From an uncultured Helicobacter sp. (lineage in GTDB: Bacteria; Campylobacterota; Campylobacteria; Campylobacterales; Helicobacteraceae): DNA of 37,863 nucleotides. The notes under the pieces were generated by a model. It saw nothing but the letters and a program-made list of their open reading frames with translations, searched no databases and had not been told where the DNA came from. The position numbers and the translations under genes are program-made. Of the stretch, positions 1 through 6,378 are shown piece by piece; within the stretch, counting starts at the first letter, position 1, and the number at the start of each line of letters is the position of its first letter. The stretch lies in the NCBI GenBank assembly GCA_947177485.1, contig CAMWUR010000016.1, forward strand, positions 1 through 37,863, in the 5' to 3' direction.

Positions 1-3
1 TTT

Positions 4-70
4 GGAGATGCGATTTTAATCGCACATAAACGAGAATCGCATACTAAGTGCGACTTTAGTCGCACCTCCA
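4..70. repeat. Double-palindrome dispersed repeat (module A)
   Basis: The module starts GGAGATGCGATTTTAATCGC and ends with GTGCGACTTTAGTCGCAC followed by CTCC. Each arm is itself a small palindrome, and the two arms are roughly inverted copies of each other, so the unit can fold as one long imperfect hairpin or two short ones. Related copies lie at 240-303, 16370-16427 and 16771-16829, with a decayed one at 36365-36398. No coding capacity is visible. Confidence 0.7.
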
Positions 71-79
71 AATAGGAAT

Positions 80-493
80 ATCATTGCGAGAGGTGTTAGC
101 CTCGTGGCAATCAATAGGCAAAGAATCCTAAATGTCCTCAATTCCCCATTTGTCATTCTGAAGCCTTTAGGCTGAAGAATCTCATGTTGTCAATCATGAG
201 ATGTTTCGGCTTTGCCTCAACATGACAAATCAAATCTTTGGAGATGCGATTTCAATCGCACATCATTATGAGAATCGCATACCAGGTGCGACTAAAGTCG
301 CACTCATGATCGGATTGTGTGCGCTCGATTTCGCATCTCCATTGTCATGTTGAACGTTAGCGTTGCATCTCTTTGGATTCTTACAACATGAGATTCTTCA
401 GCCTAAAGGCTTCAGAATGACAAATGGGGAATTGAGGACATTTAGGATTCTTTGCCTATTGATTGCCACGAGGCTAACACCTCTCGCAATGAT
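80..493. repeat. Perfect 111-bp inverted repeat with 192-bp spacer
   Basis: Positions 80-190 and 383-493 are exact reverse complements over 111 bases by direct reading; the match breaks on both sides (79/494 and 191/382). Each arm contains a module built on ATTGCGAG...GGCAATC and a module with CATTCTGAAGCCTTTAGG, both of which recur near 16469-16730. The spacer holds another module (194-227) and a palindromic unit (240-303). The right arm lies 21 bases beyond the asparaginase stop codon, so a read-through transcript from that gene would carry a very long duplex. It could equally be two copies of a small mobile palindrome in opposite orientation. Confidence 0.9.
240..303. repeat. Double-palindrome dispersed repeat (module A)
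   Basis: Second copy of the unit at 4-70, in the same orientation: GGAGATGCGATTTCAATCGC at the left, GTGCGACTAAAGTCGCAC at the right, with GAGAATCGCATAC in the middle as in the first copy. It sits inside the spacer of the 111-bp inverted repeat. Confidence 0.7.
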
Positions 494-514
494 GATATAG
501 AATCTTTTGCGCCT

Positions 515-1471
515 TTAATCCCCAAACTGACAAAACGTCCGCGCGATTGCGTCATGCGTTGCGCCACTGCCAAGCAAAAGCGCAAGCAGAATCCGCGCGG
601 CAAATGGGCTAAGGTAGCCCGCGGCAATCCATTGCGGCGCTTGCAATATTGCGGGCGCGACAAACGAGCGCGCAACGCGTGAGGCGCATACAATCGTGAG
701 CTCGTCTGGTTGGTAGGCACAAAGTGCGCGTTTGAGCGCGAAGTGTACGTTCCCCGCCCCGCTCCCGGCGATGACAACGCCGCGCACGCCATCGCGCACG
801 AGTGCGTCAAGAATCACCCCAAGCCCGTTATGTGCGTATGAAAACAGAATCTCGACTCGCGCGAAGCTTTCGGGCGAACGCGCCGAAAAATGCGGCAGCA
901 CGTGCGATTGCACACGCAAAAAATGCACAGCGCCCTGCTGCACATAGCCCAAAGCGCCGTTGTGCGCGGCGAAGCAATCCGCGCCAAGCGTTGTCGCCTT
1001 GACACAATCTGTCGGCGCGAAAATGCTATCGTTCATCGTAACGAGCACACCATGCGCGCGCTCGCTGCATGCAATGCAAAGCGCATTGTAAAGGTTGCGC
1101 AATCCGTCCGCACCAAGCGCGTTGCTCGGGCGGTTCGCGCCCGTGAGCACGATGGGCTTGCGCGTTGCAACCAAAAGCTGCAACAAAAATGCGCTCTCCT
1201 CGAGCGTATCCGTGCCGTGCGTGATGACGATTCCGTCCATATCGGCAAGCGCGGCATCGACTGCGCGCACAAGCGCGAACCACAAATCCGCGTCCATGTC
1301 GCAACTATCGATGTTGGCGAGCTGTGTGGAGTAGATTTCTGCGCCCTCAAAGCGCAAGCCAGAAAGCAGCGCACCAATCGGCACGATTCCTGCGGTGTAG
1401 GATTGCATATCGGGCGCTTGCACGCCCGCAATCGTCCCGCCTGTGGCGATGAGTCCGATTTTTTTGCTCAT
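515..1471 (-). CDS. ansA: L-asparaginase
   Basis: It hydrolyses L-asparagine to aspartate and ammonia. The protein of 318 residues has the first catalytic threonine in ATGGTIAG (Thr13), the second in HGTDTLEE (Thr87 with Asp88), and the family stretches VLTGANRPSNALGADG, ILFSYAHNGLG and VIAGSGAG. It has no signal peptide, so a cytoplasmic enzyme is likely. The substrate-loop motif reads DSCDM where type II enzymes usually have GSQDM and Campylobacter enzymes DSSNM; this may alter substrate preference. I chose the ATG at 1471 because it begins MSKKIGLIATGG and overlaps the stop codon of the small upstream ORF (ATGA), which implies translational coupling; an in-frame GTG at 1504 would add 11 residues. 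It is the last gene of the minus-strand run starting near 5000. Composition is clearly more GC-rich than the genes upstream. Confidence 0.93.
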   Translation of the reverse strand: MSKKIGLIATGGTIAGVQAPDMQSYTAGIVPIGALLSGLRFEGAEIYSTQLANIDSCDMDADLWFALVRAVDAALADMDGIVITHGTDTLEESAFLLQLLVATRKPIVLTGANRPSNALGADGLRNLYNALCIACSERAHGVLVTMNDSIFAPTDCVKATTLGADCFAAHNGALGYVQQGAVHFLRVQSHVLPHFSARSPESFARVEILFSYAHNGLGVILDALVRDGVRGVVIAGSGAGNVHFALKRALCAYQPDELTIVCASRVARSFVAPAILQAPQWIAAGYLSPFAARILLALLLGSGATHDAIARTFCQFGD

Positions 1472-1575
1472 TGTCTTATGTCTGTGGCTGTTTCGAATCG
1501 ACACGAAAAATTTTCACACGTAGCAAAACGTGCCGCCAAAAAACTAACACTAAGCACCAAAAACCACTTTTTCAT
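1468..1575 (-). CDS. Small exported peptide (35 aa), coupled to ansA
   Basis: This short ORF has an excellent ribosome-binding site, AAGGAG nine bases before an ATG. The product begins MKKWFLVLSVSFLAARFA, a typical signal peptide with two lysines and a hydrophobic core, followed by about 17 residues with two cysteines (TCENFSC), ending in TDIRQ. It starts 25 bases after the C39 peptidase stop, and its TGA overlaps the asparaginase ATG. I do not recognise a family. It could be a secreted peptide belonging to the upstream exported-protein operon, or a leader peptide controlling translation of ansA. The strong Shine-Dalgarno sequence, the signal peptide and the ATGA junction together argue against chance. 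Confidence 0.62.
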   Translation of the reverse strand: MKKWFLVLSVSFLAARFATCENFSCRFETATDIRQ

Positions 1576-1600
1576 AATTTATCACTCCTTATAATGTTAC

Positions 1601-2155
1601 CTATTTTTGTATAAAAATACTTTGAGGCAATAATTGCAATATTGGTTTTTGATAATTTTTTGGTGGAGCAATAAGTAGCCCAAAACCACCTTCAAGTTTT
1701 TTATCCCATATTGCATATAATTCCATTTTTTTAGTGATATATTTACCAAAATTTGGGTCAAAAACAAGAAAAAAATCACCATAGCAAATAACAACAACGA
1801 AATGTGGAAATTTTGGGTCATCTTCAATTTTGATAAGAATTGGAATCGATACAGATTCGAGAATTTCTCGCGAGAGTTTATAGGAACGCGAAGAATAACC
1901 TAGTTTTTTTGCTGCCTCTTGAAGTTGTAGGAATGTTACCATATTTGTATTATTGTCAAAAAGTTCTAAAATTTGCTCTTCATCAAGATTTTTCTCATAC
2001 AAAAGATTAATGAGAGTAGCAAGTGAAGCAGCCCCGCATGATTCTTCATAACTTTGTCGTACCATTCCTTGATTGCGAATCTCATAAAAAGATTTATATT
2101 CAAAATCTGCCCATGCTAATAAAAATAGCATAGAAATAGCTAGAATTTTTTCCAT
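1601..2155 (-). CDS. Secreted C39-type cysteine peptidase (FapD-like)
   Basis: The 184-residue protein has a signal peptide (MEKILAISMLFLLAWA) and one peptidase C39 domain. Visible catalytic elements are Gln34 and Cys40 in QSYEESCGAAS, His118 in FPHFVVV and Asp133 in FDPN, in the order expected for the fold. C39 domains usually trim double-glycine leaders and are fused to ABC exporters; here the domain stands alone with its own signal, as in FapD of Pseudomonas functional-amyloid operons, so it would work in the periplasm. The gene overlaps the upstream beta-barrel gene by 16 bases and is the fifth in a co-directional run. The substrate is not shown; the small peptides encoded at the two ends of the block are the obvious candidates. 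The family call is firm, the FapD comparison is inference. Confidence 0.85.
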   Translation of the reverse strand: MEKILAISMLFLLAWADFEYKSFYEIRNQGMVRQSYEESCGAASLATLINLLYEKNLDEEQILELFDNNTNMVTFLQLQEAAKKLGYSSRSYKLSREILESVSIPILIKIEDDPKFPHFVVVICYGDFFLVFDPNFGKYITKKMELYAIWDKKLEGGFGLLIAPPKNYQKPILQLLPQSIFIQK

Positions 2156-2991
2156 AAACTTATCATAAAAATAGAATCGGGAGCAGATGAAGAACCGCCA
2201 ATTTGATTGCTTGCAAGTACAGCTGTATTGGCATCAAAACTATATGTTGCGCCTAAAGTAATAGAAGGCATAGCGTAGATTCCAGAAACTTGTTCACCAT
2301 TTGCTTTGGTTTGTAGCTGATAGCGTTGCTGCAAATCAACATCGAAAGAAATTTTTGGACTTAGAATCATTGATAATTCTAATCCAAAACCTAATATATC
2401 TCCATATTTCAATGTTCCAGCATTAAATTTACGTTTTGCATTATATCCTGCTTCAATATAAAAAGAATATACAACAGGGTCGCTATATGTGCGTACGGCA
2501 AAATTTGCAAGATAAGATTGAAAGACAAAATTTTTCTTTTCATTTTCAAATCGTTCTTTTTGCAATAAGGCAGCCTGAATACTTAATTGTGGTGAAAAAT
2601 CAAAGATGCTCGGCATGGTATAACTCGCCCCAAACCATACAGAATCAAGTTGATAATAACGTTTTCCCACAAAATTATCATTAGAATCGATTATCTCTTC
2701 ACGTACAGCACTCCCCGCAATAACCCCAAATATATCTATATTAGAAGAAACGCTATAAGTCAAGTTTTGTTGTGCAAAAAGCTGCTTTGTATCATTTAGA
2801 TTTTCATTCTCATTTCTCAACGTCAATGTAGGCAGAACTGCATAGCTATTCGCATTCCCAGTATTTAGAATACCTATTGTTGTGATACTGCGCAAACCTT
2901 TTTGCTGCCCAAAAAGAGTATCAATCCCTAACAACTCTGAAGCGAATAGCCATGAATAAGACAATGAAATTACTAATAATATTCTTTTCAA
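2140..2991 (-). CDS. Outer-membrane beta-barrel transporter (FapF-like)
   Basis: The 283-residue protein has a signal peptide ending near LFASE and alternating beta strands up to a terminal aromatic residue (SLWKKF), as expected for insertion by the BAM machinery. The second half follows a pattern I associate with FapF/MetA-type outer-membrane transporters: SDPVVYSFYIEAGY, then GFGLELSMILSPKISFDVDL, YAMPSITLGATY and a closing APDSIFMISL. It starts at a TTG preceded by AGGAGG with five bases of spacing; no ATG fits. The gene lies 24 bases after the second barrel gene and overlaps the C39 peptidase gene. In Fap loci a FapF pore exports the fibre subunit beside the FapD peptidase, so a pairing with the next gene is plausible. 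The specific cargo is unknown. Confidence 0.72.
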   Translation of the reverse strand: MKRILLVISLSYSWLFASELLGIDTLFGQQKGLRSITTIGILNTGNANSYAVLPTLTLRNENENLNDTKQLFAQQNLTYSVSSNIDIFGVIAGSAVREEIIDSNDNFVGKRYYQLDSVWFGASYTMPSIFDFSPQLSIQAALLQKERFENEKKNFVFQSYLANFAVRTYSDPVVYSFYIEAGYNAKRKFNAGTLKYGDILGFGLELSMILSPKISFDVDLQQRYQLQTKANGEQVSGIYAMPSITLGATYSFDANTAVLASNQIGGSSSAPDSIFMISLWKKF

Positions 2992-3015
2992 TTCTACCTC
3001 CTCGTTATATTCTCC

Positions 3016-3825
3016 CTAAAATAAAAATCCAAATTGCAAATTAACAAGCTGGGTATTGTTTTTGGGCTCATAATAATTTGCACGTTCTCCAAATTCGGAA
3101 ACTAATGGAACACGGGGAGAATCTTTAACCTGCCAATGGTCGAAACAAAGACGCAAGAAGTTTTTCACATTTTGCATGTCATAGCTAACGCCAATCATTG
3201 CACGCAATCCATAATCGCCATCTTGCTTAACATTCAAATCCCTATCCCAAGGACCACGACTTGTTCGTGTATTGTGGATTCCGCGTACAAAATATTTATA
3301 GCCCACCAAATAATTTAGTGTCCACGTATTGCTCAAGCGCGAAGCACCCTCGAGCTCAATGGGAACATAAATATATTGCTGCTGTCTTGGGACAATATAA
3401 TCTCTATCTTTTGCAAACCAATGCCCGATTCCACTCTGGACATAGAGCGCATGATTTTGAATGCCTAGCGCCTGAAATGTATTGAATCCAAGCTTTGCCT
3501 CTAATGTTGTAATCGCCGCCGATGCTTGCGTAACAACCGATTCATTTTTATACGTGTCCGAGCCCGTATCGAGCGTTGAGCCTTTATATTGCCCTGAACC
3601 AACAAGCAATTGGGCGTCCAAACTTGTTTTCCATGTTTTCGCAAAATTATACCCTATTTTACCATTCAGTCCATAAAGAAATAGGTTCATGTTCATGGCT
3701 TTAGGTTCAGCATAGCGATAGTACGATAAACCAGCGCCAAGATTTGCAAATGCACCGGGATTAAGATTTTCTTCTGCTAGAGCTGCCGAAAAAAGTAGGC
3801 ATAATATCGAGATTATTCGTTTCAT
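3016..3825 (-). CDS. Outer-membrane beta-barrel protein, paralogue B
   Basis: The 269-residue protein begins MKRIISILCLLFSAALA, a signal peptide, and continues as alternating strands rich in aromatic residues, ending LVNLQFGFLF with a terminal Phe typical of a BAM signal. It resembles the protein encoded just upstream (3836-4699): NGKIGYNF against NGIRIGYVW, GSGQYKG against GQGKYTG, and near-identical endings in which glycine and hydrophobic residues alternate. I read the two as tandem duplicates. The start was placed at the ATG behind GGAGG (six-base spacing), 10 bases after the upstream stop; an earlier in-frame start would add nine residues. I do not recognise a named family, and no ligand is evident. 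It may be a second pore or a surface-exposed partner of the exported peptide. Confidence 0.72.
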   Translation of the reverse strand: MKRIISILCLLFSAALAEENLNPGAFANLGAGLSYYRYAEPKAMNMNLFLYGLNGKIGYNFAKTWKTSLDAQLLVGSGQYKGSTLDTGSDTYKNESVVTQASAAITTLEAKLGFNTFQALGIQNHALYVQSGIGHWFAKDRDYIVPRQQQYIYVPIELEGASRLSNTWTLNYLVGYKYFVRGIHNTRTSRGPWDRDLNVKQDGDYGLRAMIGVSYDMQNVKNFLRLCFDHWQVKDSPRVPLVSEFGERANYYEPKNNTQLVNLQFGFLF

Positions 3826-3835
3826 TCCATTCCTC

Positions 3836-4699
3836 CTAAAATTCCAAACCAAGTTGCACGCCTACACGTGTTGTTTTTTGGCTAGGCAAAGTAAAGCTAA
3901 CGGGCTGATTAGAAATCATCACCTGCTCTTCTGCTTTCATCGCTGCGTAATATCCTCTATCGAATGTTAATTTCGTAAGAAATCGAACAGGAATCGGAAC
4001 ATCAAAAATCAGCTGATATTTGCCTAATTCCCATGATGAGCCCACAAAAACATGGATTCCATAATGGGCAGAATCGGAGGTCATATCTACTGATGTTTTG
4101 CTGGGGTTGAAATGATAGGAGCTATCATCGCTAACTTCGACAAAGCCACTATCTTTAACATTAGAATGCCAATATTCAACACCATAGAGTAGAGCCATAG
4201 AATTTCCTAGAAAATGCCTACCCTCTAAGCCAATAGAATACGTTAACATTGCACGCGTTGCTGGAAAAGGAATCATGACATCTTGATTTCCTTTTATCCC
4301 AAGACCAATATCAAGAAAAAGCTCATCTCTTTCATTTTTTAACATAGGGAAGAGATTATAGCCCCATTTGAGCTGCAAAGTCGAATCGCTAATAATCGAA
4401 CCTTTGCGTGGGTAGGTATAGACTGCCTCGCCACCCAATGGAACGCTTTGCCCTGTGTATTTACCCTGCCCCAAAAATCCATTTTCTCCACTAAAATAGA
4501 TGCGAGCATTTTGCCAAACATAGCCGATACGAATGCCATTATAAAATCCTATATCGCTGCTTGTTTTTGCGCCATTCTCAAAGGTTGATTGATAATAGCC
4601 CGGCTGCACAACAAAAGAAAGAAAAAACTCATTCTGATATTTGACGTTTTCTGCATATAATATTCCAAGAATAGGAAGCATAAATAGCAGTTTCTTCAT
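3836..4699 (-). CDS. Outer-membrane beta-barrel protein, paralogue A
   Basis: The 287-residue product begins MKKLLFMLPILGILYAE (signal peptide) and shows alternating beta strands such as GIRIGYVWQNARIYF and YSIGLEGRHFLG, ending RVGVQLGLEF with the terminal Phe of outer-membrane barrels. It is related to the next gene. The ATG at 4699 follows AAGGAG with six bases of spacing; the longer frame from 4717 has no such site. The gene is separated from the small basic peptide gene by a perfect hairpin and lies 10 bases before paralogue B. The role is unknown. Context (small exported peptide, three barrels, periplasmic peptidase) suggests export or surface display. Confidence 0.72.
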   Translation of the reverse strand: MKKLLFMLPILGILYAENVKYQNEFFLSFVVQPGYYQSTFENGAKTSSDIGFYNGIRIGYVWQNARIYFSGENGFLGQGKYTGQSVPLGGEAVYTYPRKGSIISDSTLQLKWGYNLFPMLKNERDELFLDIGLGIKGNQDVMIPFPATRAMLTYSIGLEGRHFLGNSMALLYGVEYWHSNVKDSGFVEVSDDSSYHFNPSKTSVDMTSDSAHYGIHVFVGSSWELGKYQLIFDVPIPVRFLTKLTFDRGYYAAMKAEEQVMISNQPVSFTLPSQKTTRVGVQLGLEF

Positions 4700-4718
4700 C
4701 ACAAACTCCTTTTGCAAT

Positions 4719-4746
4719 CCCTCTAAGCCAAATGCTGCTTAGAGGG
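4719..4746 (-). terminator. Perfect intercistronic hairpin after the small peptide gene
   Basis: CCCTCTAAGC at 4719-4728 pairs exactly with GCTTAGAGGG at 4737-4746 around an eight-base loop. On the minus strand it follows the basic-peptide stop and comes just before the ribosome-binding site of the first barrel gene. There is no run of U after it, so it is probably a partial terminator or an mRNA-stabilising structure rather than a full stop. Either would raise the peptide yield over that of the barrel genes. Confidence 0.6.
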
Positions 4747-4754
4747 ATAAAGCA

Positions 4755-4904
4755 TTATCGTCTGAACAACTTGCGAATCTTCTTCGCAACGCGATTAATG
4801 GCTTTATTGGTTTCTTTCACAACCTTGTTGCCAACATGCGTGCCAATTGCAACACCACTAAACATCATTGCGGCAAGAACCGCACTCGAAATCCGCTTTG
4901 TCAT
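4755..4904 (-). CDS. Small highly basic exported peptide (49 aa)
   Basis: The peptide opens MTKRISSAVLAAMMFSGVAI, a short positively charged start followed by a hydrophobic segment (about residues 8-21), and ends in a lysine/arginine-rich tail from about residue 26 (KETNKAINRVAKKIRKLFRR) predicted to be an amphipathic helix. There are twelve Lys/Arg against one Glu. The start is set by GGAGG six bases upstream. It is the first gene after a consensus promoter and is followed by a hairpin, three barrel genes and a C39 peptidase, the layout expected of an abundant exported product. No GG cleavage site is present; SG (16-17) and IG (20-21) are the nearest. It could be an antimicrobial or toxin-like peptide, a membrane-active peptide or a surface-polymer subunit. 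I recognise no family. Confidence 0.68.
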   Translation of the reverse strand: MTKRISSAVLAAMMFSGVAIGTHVGNKVVKETNKAINRVAKKIRKLFRR

Positions 4905-4943
4905 TTCTGACCTCCAAAAAATTAAGATAAAAGGCAAGGGCAT

Positions 4944-4986
4944 GCAGAAACTCCGCATAGAGTTTTCTGCACTAGTTGTGCACAAC
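4944..4986 (-). promoter_or_regulatory. Leader hairpin and palindrome at transcription start
   Basis: Two symmetric elements lie between the promoter and the peptide gene. GTTGTGCACAAC (4975-4986) is a perfect 12-bp palindrome placed a few bases downstream of the -10 box, where an operator could sit. Further on, GCAGAAACTC (4944-4953) pairs with GAGTTTTCTGC (4960-4970), allowing one bulged base, and would form a hairpin in the untranslated leader. Confidence 0.5.
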
Positions 4987-4994
4987 ATGTTCGT

Positions 4995-5023
4995 ATGGTA
5001 ATAAATATTTTAAGATTTGTCAA
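4995..5023 (-). promoter_or_regulatory. Sigma-70 type promoter of the exported-peptide operon
   Basis: On the minus strand a perfect TTGACA (-35, at 5018-5023) is followed after exactly 17 bases by TACCAT (-10, at 4995-5000). A consensus -35 box is uncommon in Helicobacter relatives, where -35 elements are usually weak, so this is probably a strong promoter. The predicted start near 4988 leaves a leader of about 85 bases before the 49-residue peptide gene. Confidence 0.65.
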
Positions 5024-5112
5024 GAGATATTTTGTATTATATATATCAATAAAAACACTCGTGTGTTTCATTATATAACAATAGCTGCTATAAAAAGCCT
5101 AAAATAGCGCTC

Positions 5113-6378
5113 TCATGTTTGTGAATATTTCGAATCGACACGTTTGGGCATGCCCAGATTCTTGCTCGCCTGCGGTGGCACGGGCTGTGCGGGTTCGCTC
5201 GGAAGCTCGAGCGAAGCAACAAGCGGCGCGAGCGGCGCGAGCGTGAGCCCCCAATAGAGATTATGGCGCATGGTTTGCTCCTCTTTGGGTAGCGGCGGCT
5301 GTGTTTGCGCAAATGCGGCTTGCAAGGCGGTGATGAACTGCTCTTGCGTGTCGGCAATCGCGAAATTTGTGAGGTTGCGCGCGAACTCAAATCCTCGAAT
5401 CGCAAGGCTCGTTGCGACAACGGGGCGGTTGGCGACAATCGCCTCGGCGGTTTTGAGGTTGCTGCCGCCGCCGAGCGTCAGAGGCAGGAGAATCACATTT
5501 GCCTTCACGAGTAGCGCGGTCAGAACATCACGGCTCACCTCACCCAAAATCTTGATTTTTTGCTCATTGAGGAGATGCAAAATGCTGTCTTTTTCGGGCG
5601 CGTATTGGTGCAAGATTCTGCCCACAGAACCGACAACAACAATCAGCTGTTCAGGGCGGAGATAGGAGAGATTGCTCGACAACATATCCCAAAAACCAAG
5701 CGCATTGGGAACATGCGCCGAGCCAACAAACAGCGCAAAACTGCGCGAAGCGAGGGATTTTTGCAGAATCTGCTCAACATCTGCCTTATACCGCAACGAA
5801 TCCACGCCATTAGAACAAACGATAGGATTCTTTGCGCCCATCGAGGCAAGAATCTCGCTATCATGCTGCGTGCAGGCGATTGTCGCGCTTGCATGCGCGC
5901 AAACTTCAGCTTCGAGCGATTCAATCGCGGCTATCGCGTTCATGTCGCTTTGCCCAACGCTTTGGAGAATCGCCGCTTTCATTGTGTGTTCGATATTGTG
6001 CGCCGAATAAAGCAATAGCGGCATTTGATTGGGATAGAGTTTGCGCACAAACGGAAAAAGCCACGGCTGCTCAAGCAAAATCGCATCGGGCAAAAACGTA
6101 CGCAAATGCTGGGCGAGATGTTCGAAATAGGGTTCTTTGAGAGCAAGCAACGATGTTGCATAATCAGCAAGCAAGGGCGAAAAATGCAGGGCAGATAAAT
6201 CGCGCTTGTTCAAAACCACATCATCACGTGCAGTTTGCGTGTGTGTGGGCTCACAAAGCGCAAAATGGCGCACATCATGCCCCGCATAACGCAACGCATG
6301 CGCGAGAAAAAAGGCGCGAATCTGTCCACCATGACGAGGCGCAATTGTCGGATAGGTTGTGAGTTGGGCGATTTTCAC
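5113..6378 (-). CDS. Glycosyltransferase, GT-B fold (family 4 type)
   Basis: The 421-residue protein starts MKIAQLTTYPTIAPRHGGQI, with the HGG loop common at the acceptor side of GT-B enzymes. It carries the donor-binding pattern ILLPLTLGGGSNLKTAEAI followed by NRPVVAT around residues 300-325, the place of the usual EGxGxxxxEA signature. It would transfer a sugar from a nucleotide donor during surface polysaccharide or lipopolysaccharide synthesis; the neighbouring mannose-1-phosphate guanylyltransferase makes GDP-mannose a reasonable donor guess. The last ~30 residues are a proline-rich tail. The start is GTG, sharing one base with the upstream glycosyltransferase stop codon and preceded by AAGGAG. 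No hydrophobic segment is seen, so it is cytoplasmic or peripheral to the membrane. Confidence 0.85.
   Translation of the reverse strand: MKIAQLTTYPTIAPRHGGQIRAFFLAHALRYAGHDVRHFALCEPTHTQTARDDVVLNKRDLSALHFSPLLADYATSLLALKEPYFEHLAQHLRTFLPDAILLEQPWLFPFVRKLYPNQMPLLLYSAHNIEHTMKAAILQSVGQSDMNAIAAIESLEAEVCAHASATIACTQHDSEILASMGAKNPIVCSNGVDSLRYKADVEQILQKSLASRSFALFVGSAHVPNALGFWDMLSSNLSYLRPEQLIVVVGSVGRILHQYAPEKDSILHLLNEQKIKILGEVSRDVLTALLVKANVILLPLTLGGGSNLKTAEAIVANRPVVATSLAIRGFEFARNLTNFAIADTQEQFITALQAAFAQTQPPLPKEEQTMRHNLYWGLTLAPLAPLVASLELPSEPAQPVPPQASKNLGMPKRVDSKYSQT

Noticed and set aside
1-514. CRISPR-like array
   Set aside because: The repeats are palindromic modules of varying order without equal spacers or nearby cas genes.
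890-1594. Plus-strand 234-residue ORF opposite asparaginase
   Set aside because: Basic, cysteine-rich shadow of a clearly conserved gene on the other strand.
4732-5001. Plus-strand 89-residue ORF opposite the basic peptide
   Set aside because: Antisense to the peptide gene, which has a far better start site; no SD and no recognisable domain.
5053-5068. AAACAC/GTGTTT dyad as terminator of the glycosyltransferase operon
   Set aside because: Six-base stem without a U run; may be chance in an A/T-rich stretch.
1492-5143. Shared TTCGAATCGACACG at about 1492 and 5130 as an attachment-site pair around the exported-protein block
   Set aside because: A 14-base match lying inside coding sequence at both sites and with no integrase; AATCGA is frequent in this genome, so chance is likely.
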